From the NCBI GenBank assembly GCA_033557465.1, contig CM066047.1, positions 1,054,001 through 1,118,000 on the forward strand: DNA of 64,000 bases. Direction: 5' to 3'. The notes under the pieces are model-generated. The model worked only from the letters and a program-made list of their open reading frames with translations, did not search any database and was not told the DNA's origin. Below are positions 42,722-52,345 of this stretch, in pieces; the stretch's first letter is position 1, and each line of letters opens with the position of its first letter. This DNA comes from Ichthyophis bannanicus (Eukaryota > Chordata > Amphibia > Gymnophiona > Ichthyophiidae). Made by a program: the position numbers and the translations under genes.

Positions 42722-43882
42722 GTGTTCCCTTTGCTTGCATTATATAGGCCTAATAAAATATTTTTATACATACGCTGTTATCTAATAGTGACCCATATTG
42801 GCCTCATCTGCAACAGATATAAGAGCTTAGGCATTTTTGCCATTTTTACTAAAGCAATTTGCACCATTTGGGATAACAGCAAATTTCCAGGAACAAGAAC
42901 ATATGGGTATCATCTGTACTGTGATAAGGAAGCTTATCATAGCTCAGGAAGGAGCTATAGTAAAGGTGAAGTGACTCTGAACAAGCAACCTGTCAGTTCT
43001 GGTAGAAATAAGAAAACAGAATTTTTCCATAAAAGACTACCAGTCCCAGAATGCACCAGGTTTCCAACAGCCATTAGAGGAGCTGAAGTGGGGAAACGTG
43101 TGTTCAATCAGGAGGGCTATGAGGTAATCCCCAAGCACTCATCTCAAAGGGCAGGGCCTGATTCAGCACAGCTGCGCTGTGTTAGGGTGGAGCACTCATC
43201 TAAGCAGAATAAAGGTAGAGTTTATTCTACAGAGAATCATCCTCAGTTTCATCTGGGAGATCCTCAGAATCAGCTTGGAGATCCTCAGCTTGGACGTCTT
43301 CATCTTCTGGAGGATCATCATCAGAAGCAGAAGCCAGAGCGGACGGACAGAGAGGGCAAGAAACCCTTTGGAAGAAAGAAGAGAAAAGCATTTGGGAGGT
43401 CTAAAGGAGTCCAGAGCAGTACGTATACTGGGAGACATTCAAAAGGCCAGCATACACCATTGGACTGGGGAAAGCCAGAAGAATGGTGCTGCAAAGCTAG
43501 GAATCTCCAGACGGTACCTGTGAGGGAGACGGCTGCACGTGGAAGGGACCCTAAGACCCGTGCCAGAAGGTATGTGAAGAGAGATCCAGTGTCCAGGGAT
43601 CTGGATTGGAAGGCTGGACATAAGAACTGGACTACATACTGGCCAGGCTATTTAGAGAGGAACTCTAACAGCAATGGAAGCTCAGGTATGAACACTGATC
43701 TATGCCCTAGCTATATCCTTGAAAGACAGCAGGGAAACAAGTATTCTCCTGAGAGTGCTCCATTGAGAAATTCCTCTGTGCCAATCCATGATATTGAACC
43801 CATGATTGTTGAAGAAGGGGGAGCGGTTATAGATACAGGCTGTGAATACATGGATTGCTCTCTGTCTAAACTCCTTTGGTAA
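42722..43882 (+). other. Unidentified 386-codon open frame
   Basis: An uninterrupted frame in a region otherwise full of broken genes. The first 50 residues are hydrophobic (YIRCYLIVTHIGLICNRY). The rest is basic and polar with repeats of GDPQxQLGDPQLG and clusters of K/R (GKKPFGRKKRKAFGRSK at 43348-43398). I do not recognise it, and no domain is evident. Composition and the lack of a start context argue that it may be chance or part of an LTR or TE leader. On the opposite strand 43230-43350 reads as a very acidic peptide (SDDDPPEDEDVQAEDLQADS) ending at a stop, an alternative coding reading. Confidence that it is a gene is low. Confidence 0.25.
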
Positions 43883-44469
43883 TTTACTGTTACAAAGTAC
43901 CACAACCATCACAAAGAAATACAAACTTGTTCTTTAAAATCTACTCAGAAAAGCTCCTGAGTAGGATTTGAGCCACGCAGTAGAAAGCAAGCCAGCTAAG
44001 GGGTTTCAGCTGGGTAACTGCTAGAAATTGAGCCTTACCTAATTGCTTGTGAGCTCTGAGGAAATCACTTCTGACTCTGTGTGAAGATATAAGAAGTTAA
44101 CCTGAAAAGAACAGTTTTTCCCTTCTTTGTGGGTTTTGTTTGTTGATTAAAGCACTGCTAAGAAAATATTAGCTAGAGCCTACAGAAAAGACCAGTTTGT
44201 TACCAACCAGGTCTTTATTCTTTTGCTTTGATTGCCTGACAAGTTCAACTGTTTTCCTGATTTTGTTTTTCTAAGTTTAACACTGAAAGCAAGTATCCTG
44301 TTTTATGTGCTACCAAGCATATCTGTGTTGGGAGAAATAACCCCATAAATAAATATCTTATTGGCTTTACACTCAAGCACAACTAATTATTGTGAGCGGC
44401 TGTGTCTGGTGTGAATGGACTGCATTTCCCACAATCCCTTGCAAATCATATTGATATATGCCTTTGCCA
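43883..44469. other. Unassigned sequence between the 386-codon frame and DIRS A4
   Basis: AT-rich. TTGATTAAAGCACTGC and GAAATAACCCCATAAATAAA look like the end of an LTR or LINE with an AATAAA signal (near 44346), but I found no partner copy. No open frame was identified. Confidence 0.4.
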
Positions 44470-45795
44470 AGACTGTGAACATTCTCACCCAGGCACCCAT
44501 CTGACAGTACCAACGGAGCCTGTGTGGAAATGTTCCCCAGTGTCCAATTGGAAAGCTTTTGGGTGCAATCCACTGTGCCTGCGCATCTGCCTTCCCTCCG
44601 TCCCAAATCCTTTCCTCAGTTCTTTGTTTTCTGCAGAGCCAGCAGGTTGTTTTCTTCCTGTCACCACTGAAAAGCATCATTTTCTTTTTTGTTATTTAAA
44701 TCTGTGCTATGCTTTTCCGTCGATGCTGGTACTTTCCCTAGTACCGGACCCATTGTTTTTCTTTTCGTTTTACTATATTTTTATTTTTTTCATTTTTTTC
44801 TAGTGGTTTCTACTGCCAAATTAGGCCTAGGCCTATCTTTTTCCGCCACAATGGAAAACCACATCAGTGGCATAAAAAAATGTACCAAATGCTCTGGTAC
44901 AATATCAGTCACTGATAAACATGACTGGTGTTTTAAATGTTTGGACCTAGACCATTTCCCAAATGATTGTCCTTTGTGCAAACAAATGACAAGAGGCCTA
45001 AAGAACAGAGCCAGACAATATGTTCTCTGTTTGCCCCGGACTCTACTTCAGTTGCTTCTGCAATCCACATTGTCGAGGACATCTGCCACCTCTCTTGGTT
45101 CTCAGGTCTCCTCAAAGTCCAACATAAAACTAAGTCTAAGTCTTAGGCATTGAAGACCGATACCGATGCTTGAGGTATGTCCCTTCATCATCGAGATTCA
45201 CCAAAAGGGGTATCCGATGCAGATTGGCCTGCCAAACAGACCCGTCGGGAGGACCAACCCTCCAAAGCACGAAAGGGACTCCAGGATGCTCCCGAGGCCT
45301 CAACCTCCGAAGAGCTACTGGTTCCATGCTCTGGGACGGTGCCTGAAAGCCCCTTATGTGATTCCACCCAGGCATCTGCCTACTCCCTCAACCAGTGCAT
45401 CCTGGCTGTCAAGAGGAGCTTGGCAGCACTCCTGGCAGCCTCGGTACCGGTGGTATCAGTGGCTCCAGCAGCACAGACGTCGGCATCCTGCCCACGGCCA
45501 CTACCTCTGGGCCTGATGCTGGACCTCGATCCTGCATCGGGGGACCCTCTTCCTCTAATGCCTCCTTTGGAACCAACAGGCATCCGTTGGTACTCAACAG
45601 GTTCCTGCTGCCGTATTGACTGATCATCAATACCTGCATTGGGCCTCGATACTTCGATTTTCTGTCAGAATCGGACACTACCTCCTCCAATTCTGATGAT
45701 GCTTTGGAGGATTCTAGAGTAACCCAGGATCTCCCTTTCAATCCATCCTCTCCTCATGAGCTTTGCCAGTCTCCGCCAGAGGGAAGTGTCTTTTC
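44470..45795 (+). mobile_element. DIRS family A, copy A4, left part with gag
   Basis: A diverged left terminal region (CCAACGGAGCCTGTGTGG, TTCCCCAGTGTCCAATTGGA, 44505-44560) leads to a gag start at 44850. Copy A4 stops in gag at about 45795 and resumes at 60648. Everything between is later insertions (an L2, DIRS B2 and A3, another L2). Confidence 0.78.
44850..45795 (+). pseudogene. A4 gag, N-terminal half
   Basis: MENHISGIKKCTKCSG opens with the same Cys/His motif as A2 and A3: CTKC, DKHDWCFKCLDLDH, CPLCKQMTRGL (44880-44998). A Ser/Pro/Glu-rich linker follows to about 45640, with shifts near 45080 and a stop at 45621. It ends with an acidic segment (SESDTTSSNSDDALEDS, 45664-45714) that matches the acidic linker before the helical domain in A3 gag. 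The helical domain itself lies at 60665-61030. Confidence 0.75.
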
Positions 45796-45930
45796 AAACA
45801 CAAATACAACACAAATCTGGTCATGAAGGCGGTAAACAAACCGTGAGAACTGTTTGGAATAGTCCACACGCTCACAAGGTAACCCTCACATGAGAATGAA
45901 ATTAACATAAATCTACAACAAATAGCAGAT
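45796..45930 (+). mobile_element. Probable 5' piece of an L2 LINE split by DIRS B2
   Basis: These 135 bases lie between A4 gag and the left end of B2. The sequence right of B2 (from 57300) continues as L2 on the plus strand, so this is inferred to be the same L2. No coding motif is visible here. Confidence 0.45.
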
Positions 45931-46110
45931 TCCTGATCGTCTCTCCGGGCCAGTCCAGGAACAAGAGGGTTGTCAATCTTCTCCAGCAACTGAGGACTGA
46001 AATCTGAAGTTTTGTAGATCTGATATCTGGCTCCCCCTGCTGGGCAAACCTCAGTCTTTCAGTCCTCAGCAGCTGGGATTGACTGTTTCCTGGCTGGCTC
46101 CGAGTAAACC
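45931..46110 (+). repeat. B2 left terminal inverted repeat
   Basis: CTCTCCGGGCCAGTCCAGGA, AGAGGGTTGTCAATCTTCTC and CTGGCTCCCCCTGCTGGGC are the inverse of 57140-57275. The extreme left (CCTGATCGTC) is complementary to 56762-56772 in the internal complementary region. Confidence 0.9.
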
Positions 46111-46430
46111 CTTCATGTTTAGAGTTATTCTTATCTTTTCTTTTTCATTTATTTGGCTTTCAGCAGTGCTCCTGTGGAACGGACTCTAGCAGGGTTCTCC
46201 TCCACTTTTTGTACTTTAATTTGGCTAACCGCGGCTGTCAGACATACGGCACACGAAGCGCGTGGGGCAGAGCCTGCCTTCTTAATTGCTTTGTTTCTCT
46301 CAGGAGGGAGCAGATTAGTGCTGGGAGCCCCAGAGTCGATCCTGCTACCCTCGAAGTTGAGTTTAATCCCCCACTAGCAGTGGGGTTCCTTGCTCAGCAG
46401 TTTTGTGCCTTCACACAGGTATGTGGCCTG

Positions 46431-46625
46431 CTTCTCCAGGACCAAGCAGGAAGTCAGTCCTCACATATGGGTGACGTCGGCGCCGACGGAGCCCTCGCGG
46501 AGCAATTTTCCCCAGCTTTCAAAGAAAGCCTTTGGGAATTGCAGCGCGCATGCGTGGTCCTCTTCCCGCCCAAGGGTGCCATCTTGCTCAGTCGTCTTTT
46601 TTCCGCGGAGCCCTGCAGACGTTGT
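46431..46625 (+). repeat. A3 left terminal inverted repeat
   Basis: GGGTGACGTCGGCGCCGACG, CAGCTTTCAAAGAAAGCC and CGCGCATGCG are found inverted at 51995-52110. The palindromic GTCGGCGCCGAC is preserved in both repeats. Confidence 0.92.
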
Positions 46626-46838
46626 CTGTGAATCCCCGCTGAAAAGTTGATTTTTTTCTCTTTATTTCTCTTTTTTGTTCGGTTCGACGCCGGTTCTTTT
46701 CCCGCCCGGACTCGCGACGCCGGTTGCGAGTCCGTTCTTTATTTTTCGTTTTTTTGTCCTTCGTGACAGATTTCGCGCCTTTTTACTTTTTCACTGGCAG
46801 CCCGGTCTTTCGACCTCGCAGGGGCCCTTTTTCCCCCG

Positions 46839-48760
46839 ATGGCTGCCAGCGGCTTTAAAAAGTGTGACCTCTGTAAGAAACTCATGTCTCTTACAGACTC
46901 GCACGACTTCTGCCTCCGCTGCCTCGGACCCGATCATGACCAAATGATCTGTGGTTCGTGTGGCAAAATGTCCTCTAAAGCGTTGAGTCGGTGGCATCAG
47001 CGGGAACGTATCTTTTCTGACTCCGGCCGGGCTCTGACCTCGTCAGAGGCTTCGACGTCTCGGGACTCTGGTCCTGAGCATCGTCGGAGTTCCTCTGAAA
47101 GGGGGTCTCCTACCCGGGAGCATCATCGGAAGAAGAAACCCGCGAGGGCGGGATCGGTGGACGCTCCTGGTTCCTCGAGGGCCAGGTCGCATAGCCCTGA
47201 TTCCCGTCCCGGGTCCTCGGAGGTGGAGAGGCCTTCAAAACATCCTCGACTCGAGATGGACTTGCCCGCTCACGTGAGTACTGTTTTCCTCGTAGACTCG
47301 CCTCCGAAGGATCCGACGTCGGGCCCGAGTCGGGGGCTGCTGGGTCTCCTGAGCTCGGACTCAGGTTGACGGCCTTGGAGAGCAGTCTGACTGCCTTCAT
47401 GGACCAGCAGCGGGTATTGATCGCTGGCCTCGCCGGTGCTTCTGCCCTGACCGCCGGGACGTCGACCTCTAAGTCGACCCCAGAGACCGAGCCTATCCTC
47501 GAGTCCATGAGGGCTCGAGTCGATCCTCGGTCGCGGTCTCCTTCGGCCTCCCGTTCGGGACCGAGGTCGTTGACGCCGACTCCCTCGGCGTCGGGGCGGA
47601 CGGCATCGATGCCAGCCCGACCGGAGCCGCTCGACTCCTCCTCCGAGGAATCGGCCTGGGAATCCGAGGACGAAGAGTCACCTGGTTCCTTTCGGACTCG
47701 GTGTGTCCCATCGGACTCCCCCGAGTCTGAACCTCGGAGACGGTCCCCACCGGAGGATACCCGGTTCTCGGACTTCGTGCGGGATATGGCCAAAGCCTTG
47801 GCCTTCCCTGCGGATCCCGAGGAGGAGCCTCGAGTCGAGGAACTCGATGCCCTCCAATATGACTCTCCCCCGAAGGAGGCCTTTATTGTACCGGTTCCTC
47901 TGATGCTGGAACGACTTCTCTTCTGCATGTGGGAGAGCCCGGCGTCCTCGCCGGTGTTAAGCAAGCGGGTCGATTCCATTTATCGAGTCCGCAAGAGCCC
48001 CGGCTTCCAAAAGGCACAACTACCGCACCATTCCATGGTGGTGGAATCGGCCATGCATAGACTTAAGAGTCAAAAAATGCACTCCTCGGTGCCCCCCGGT
48101 AGGGAGGCCCGAAGCCTGGATGCCCTCGGTAGGAAGTGTTTCCAGGGCTCTATGCTTGCTTGTCGAGTCCAGACCTACCAGCTCTACATGGGCATGTATC
48201 TCCGAGACCTGGCTAAAGAAATTGCCGGGTTCTCTGCTGGTCTCTCCGACGAACCTTTGCAGAGGTTCCAAACCTTGTCAACTGGTATTCGAGAGTGCTC
48301 AAAGTTTATCTCTCGAGCAGCCTACGATGGTTTTGAGGCATCGGCTCGAGTAGCCGCAGCCGGCATCGGTGGACGCCGTCAGGCTTGGCTTCAGACGTCC
48401 GACCTCAAGCCATGGGTGCAGGACAAGTTGGTCGATGTCCCCTGCAGAGGTGATAACCTCTTTGGCAAGCCCATGGATGAGAAGGCTGCACAGATCGAGA
48501 CCGAGACTCTCACCAGGACTCGTCTCTCCAGGAAGACCTCTGCCCCTTCTCAAAAGAAGAAGGGCTCGGGGAAAAAGCCCTTTTACCCGAGGAAGGCGGC
48601 TGCCTATAAATACTACCCTCAGTATCAGGCCTCACCAGCTCCCCCTCAGGGTAAGCAGGCCAAGGGATGGGGTAATGGGTCCCGTAGGCAGCAAGCCCCC
48701 AAGCCTGCACCACTGGCCCCTGCTCAGCAGAGTGGGGGTTTTGACTTCATCAGCATAGCC
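46839..48760 (+). pseudogene. A3 gag, one frameshift
   Basis: ATG at 46839 (MAASGFKKCDLCKK) follows an open leader. The N-terminal Cys/His motif is CDLCKK...DSHDFCLRCLGPDHD...CGSCGKMSS (46860-46980). A Ser/Arg/Pro/Glu-rich linker runs to about 47740, with a frameshift at 47360-47370. The conserved helical DIRS gag domain follows (47890-48350): VPVPLMLERLLFCMW, GFQKAQLPHHSMVVESAM, SLDALGRKCFQGSMLACRV and YQLYMGMYLRDLAKEIAG. That domain is the relative of the LAP2-alpha C-terminal domain. A basic tail (GSGKKPFYPRKA) leads in frame into pol, so gag and pol appear to be one reading frame. Confidence 0.85.
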
Positions 48761-50629
48761 TCTCCCCCTCAGCTGGTTTCTCTCAGCACAGGAGGCCGGC
48801 TGGTCCACTTTGCCCAAAGATGGTCCAACATCACCACAGATACCTGGGTACTTAACATAGTTCGGAAGGGCTATCTTCTTCACTTTCACCAGGTACCTCC
48901 CTCCTATTTTCCAGGGGAGCCTCCGAGACTCCCTCTGCACAGGGACTTACTCCTTCAGGAGTTAGCGAGTCTCCTTCAGGAACAGGCTGTGGAACCGGTG
49001 CCCCACCACCTGAAAGGTCAGGGGTTTTACTCCAGGTACTTTCTGATACCAAAAAGAACAGGAGGCCTCAGACCTATCCTGGACTTCCGCAACCTCAACA
49101 AGTTCCTTGCAAAGGAAAAGTTCAAGATGCTTACCCTTGGAATCCTGCTGCCCTACCTCCAGCAGGGAGACTGGCTATGCTCCTTGGATCTAAAGGATGC
49201 GTATACTCATATCCTTATTCATCCAGACCACAGACAATATCTCAGGTTTGTGGTGGGGGAAATCATTACCAGTACAGAGTACTGCCCTTTGGCCTGTCCT
49301 CCGCCCCCAGGGTGTTTACCAAATGCCTGGCAGTAGTGGCGGCCTATCTAAGACTTCAAGGCCTTTTTGTGTTTCCCTACCTGGACGACTGACTCATCAG
49401 AGCCCAGTCTTCCCACGAAGCCATTCAAGCCACTCATCGCACTGTGACTCTACTCCAGCACTTGGGATTTGTCATAAACTTCGCAAAGTCCACTTTGCTC
49501 CCCTCTCAAAATCTCGAATTCATCGGCACCAGGTTGGACACTCTTCAGGCGCGGGCCTTCCTGCCTCTGGACAGGGCCCAAAGGCTCATGGTTCTCGCCA
49601 GCCACTTTCACAGCAATGCCCTGGTCTCGGCCAGGCAATTTCTGAGACTGCTCGGCCATATGGCTTCCACGGTCCATGTGACCTGCTCAATGGTGCCTTC
49701 GCACACAATGGCATCAGGCCACTGGGAGCCTAGCGGACTCCGTACAGATCTCCGACCGGCTGGTCTCTTCTCTGCAATGGTGGCTTCATCTGCCCAACCT
49801 AGTACTAGGGGTGACTTTTCAGCCCCCTCCGCATTCTCAGGTCCTGACGACCGATGCTTCTCTCCTGGGTTGGGGAGCACACTGCCAAGTGACATGTACT
49901 CAGGGTCTCTGGACTCCTTGGGAATCTGCTCAACAGATAAACTTCCTGGAGCTCAGAGCCATCCGCCTAGCGCTCAAAGCCTTCTCTCACCTGATTTCCC
50001 ATCAGTCGGTACTGATACAGACAATCAGGTTGCAATGTTCTATGTGAACAAGCAAGGTGGGACAGGCTCCTTCCTTCTCTGTCAGGAGGCACAAAAACTA
50101 TGCTCTTGGGCTGTCCACCACGGACGGCATTATCCTCAAAGCTGTCTATCTCCCAGGTCAAGAAAATTACCTGGCCGACAGGCTGAGCAGGATCCTCCAG
50201 CCGCACGAGTGGAGGCTGGATCCGCTGGTGGTTCAGCGAATCTTTCTCAAGTGGGGCCTCCCCACCATGGATCTGTTTGCCAGTCCTCTGAACAGGCAAC
50301 TTCCCAGATTCTGCTCTCGACAACCGCATCCTCTAAGAATAGCGGCGGATGCTTTTCTGATTCCATGGTCCACAGGCCTCTTATATGTCTTTCCTCCCAT
50401 GCCGCTGGTGTCTCGGACACTCTTCAAGGTTCTCAGAGACAAAGCCTCGGTGATCCTAGTGGCTCCCCGGTGGCCGAGACAACCTTGGTTCCCGCTTCTA
50501 ATGCAGCTGGCGGTAGACACCCCTCTTCCTCTGGGGTTTCAGCCCGACCTCCTGTCACAGGATCAGGGGACTCTCCTGCACCCCAACCTCCGGTCCCTTC
50601 ATCTGATGGCCTGGCTGCTGAAAGGGTAG
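48760..50629 (+). pseudogene. A3 pol: RT, RNase H, methylase-like region
   Basis: RT: FYSRYFLIPKRTGGLRPILD (49026-49085), LDLKDAYTHILIHPDHRQYL (49186-49245), a frameshift in a G-run at 49255-49260, YQYRVLPFGLSSAPRVFTKC (49270-49329) and catalytic YLDD (49378-49389) followed directly by TGA where other copies have Trp. RNase H: LTTDASLLGWGAH (49846-49884), INFLELRAIRLAL (49938-49976) and MFYVNKQGGTGS (50036-50071). Methylase-like region: MDLFASPLNRQLPRFCSR (50269-50322) and LVAPRWPRQPWFPLLMQL (50457-50510). It ends at 50629. Three lesions keep it from being functional as it stands. Confidence 0.88.
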
Positions 50630-51664
50630 TCCTTGCTCCCCTCTGCCTCCCTCCAGAGGTAGAGGAGGTCGTCTTGGCCTCCAGGCGGCCCTCCACCCGG
50701 AAGTCCTACGCTCTTAAGTGGCGTCGCTTCTCCGCCTGGTGTGCTCAGCAATCTCAAGATCCCTTCTCCTGTTCAGCATCAGTGGTCTTGCAGTACTTGC
50801 TTTCCCTCTCCAATCTTGGACTTAAGTCCAACTCGGTCAAGGTCCACCTCAGTGCTCTTTCTGCGCACCACATGCCGGTGGCTGGCAGACCTCTTTCTAG
50901 CCACCCTCTGGTGGCTCGCTTTCTCAGAGGCCTCCTTCTCCTTAAACCACCTTTGCGCCCACCAGCCCCGGACTGGGATCTCAATGTGGTTTTACAGCGG
51001 ATTACCTGTCCGCCTTTCGAACCTATGGCTACCTGTCCTCTTCGTTTTCTTTCTTGGAAAACCTTGTTCTTGGTAGCCCTCACTTCTGCTAGATGCGTAA
51101 GTGAACTGCAGGCCCTGTTGTCTGATCCTCTGTACACTAGGTTCTATAGGAACCGGGTAGTCCTACGGACTCACCCTGTTTCTTCCCAAAGTGGTTTCCC
51201 CCTTTCACATCAACCAGGAGGTGGTGCTTCCGACCTACTTTCCCAGGCCACACTCCAGCCGAGCTGAAATGGTCCTGCATACCCTGGACTGTAGAAGGGT
51301 GTTAACCTTCTACCTTGACCATACGCGGGAGCACAGAAGGGCTGTTCAGCTCTTCGTCTCTTATGACCCCAATAAGTTGGGGCTCCCTGTCTCCAAGCGT
51401 ACCCTGTCCATCTGGATTGCTGACTGTATCGCTTGGGCTTACGAGGCAGCCAGCCTCTCGTTGGAAAGTCGAGTCACGGCCCATCGTGTCCGGGCGAAGG
51501 CTACGTCAGTGGCTTACCTCTGCTCTGTTCCATTGGCAGACATCTGCCGGACCGCTACTTGGTCTTCAAGCCAGACTTTTGCGGCCCATTACTGCCTGGA
51601 GAGGGAGTCCCGCAGGGACAGTGCTTTCGGACAGGCAGTCCTCTGTAACCTCTTCGAGGTATAG
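50590..51664 (+). pseudogene. A3 tyrosine recombinase, one frameshift
   Basis: Overlaps the end of pol in the -1 frame. EEVVLASRRPSTRKSYALK (50662-50718) and SNSVKVHLSALSAHHM (50829-50876) form the N-terminal core-binding part. WKTLFLVALTSARCVSELQA (51055-51114) carries catalytic Arg I. A shift at about 51175 (TTTCTTCCC) is followed by KVVSPFHINQEVVLPTYF (51188-51241), TAHRVRAKATSVAYLC (51477-51524, H-x-x-R) and TATWSSSQTFAAHYC (51551-51595, Trp and the catalytic Tyr). All catalytic residues can be read. It ends at 51664, 130 bp before the internal complementary region. Confidence 0.88.
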
Positions 51665-51779
51665 GCAACTCCTACCCTCCATCCCGGATGTTGGGCTACC
51701 GGTTGGAGACGTATTCAGAGAAGATACCTTCCTTCTGGGCTGCTGAGCTTGAGGGAGCTCATTTTTGTGCTTAGGGTCT

Positions 51780-51910
51780 CCGGTAGCCTTAAGCTTGGGA
51801 GTCCCATATGTGAGGACTTACTTCCTGCTTGCTCCTGGAGAAAGCGTAGTTACTCACCTGTAACAGGTGTTCTCCAGGAGCAGCAGGAATCAGTCCTCAC
51901 AACCCTCTCT
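51780..51910 (+). repeat. A3 internal complementary region
   Basis: 51805-51845 (CATATGTGAGGACTTACTTC, CTTGCTCCTGGAGAAAGC) is complementary to the left terminus at 46431-46480. 51846-51905 (GTAGTTACTCACCTGTAACA, GTGTTCTCCAGGAGCAGCAG) is complementary to the right terminus at 52108-52170. The block therefore equals the junction of the two element ends, as in DIRS-1, where it is thought to template a circular intermediate. Confidence 0.9.
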
Positions 51911-51954
51911 CCTCCCCTTGGAGTTGCAGTTCTATGCTTTTGTTTTTGCTAATT

Positions 51955-52173
51955 TTTTTGCTGTCTTTTAGCTATGTCATCTGACTGAGCAAGATTGCAT
52001 CCTTGGGCGGGAAGAGGACCGCGCATGCGCGCTGCAATTCCCAAAGGCTTTCTTTGAAAGCTGGGGAAAATTGCTCCGCGAGGGCTCCGTCGGCGCCGAC
52101 GTCACCCATATGTGAGGACTGATTCCTGCTGCTCCTGGAGAACACCTGTTACAGGTGAGTAACTACGCTTTCT
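51955..52173 (+). repeat. A3 right terminal inverted repeat
   Basis: GGGCGGGAAGAGGACCGCGC, TTTCTTTGAAAGCTGGGGAA and GTCGGCGCCGACGTCACCC are the inverse of 46470-46600. The end contains CACCTGTTACAGGTGAGTAA. Confidence 0.9.
52150..52164 (+). promoter_or_regulatory. Splice-donor-like motif in the A3 right terminus
   Basis: CAG/GTGAGTAAC at 52152-52163 is a near-perfect 5' splice site sequence. Equivalent motifs are GAG/GTGAGTAAC at 10911 (A2) and CAG/GTAAGG at 57277 (B2). Use as a donor is inferred, not shown. Confidence 0.5.
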
Positions 52174-52345
52174 TGATCCCTCCGGGGCTTACAAAGGTTT
52201 TTTTTTATTTTCTCTACGATTTGTTTTCGTTCGCCGTTTTTTTCTTGCAGCTCCGGTTTCTGCCCGGGGAGGGGTTCTTCCTCCGGTTCGCTGTTGTTTG
52301 TTTCTTTTTGGCTTCTGGGGATAGTGCGTTCCGCTTTTTTTCTCT

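Larger units (their letters stand above)
46431..52173 (+). mobile_element. DIRS retrotransposon, family A, copy A3, complete
   Basis: A 5.74-kb element lying in the 5' leader of B2. Left terminus CTTCTCCAGGACCAAGCAGG (46431) and right terminus GTGAGTAACTACGCTTTCTT (52155-52173). The flanks join as GGCCTG-CTT-GATCCC with CTT as the shared core and no longer target duplication. It has gag, RT, RNase H, methylase-like region, recombinase and internal complementary region in order. Damage is light: frameshifts at about 47360, 49257, 50030 and 51175, and one TGA at 49390. It is the youngest family-A copy. Confidence 0.92.
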
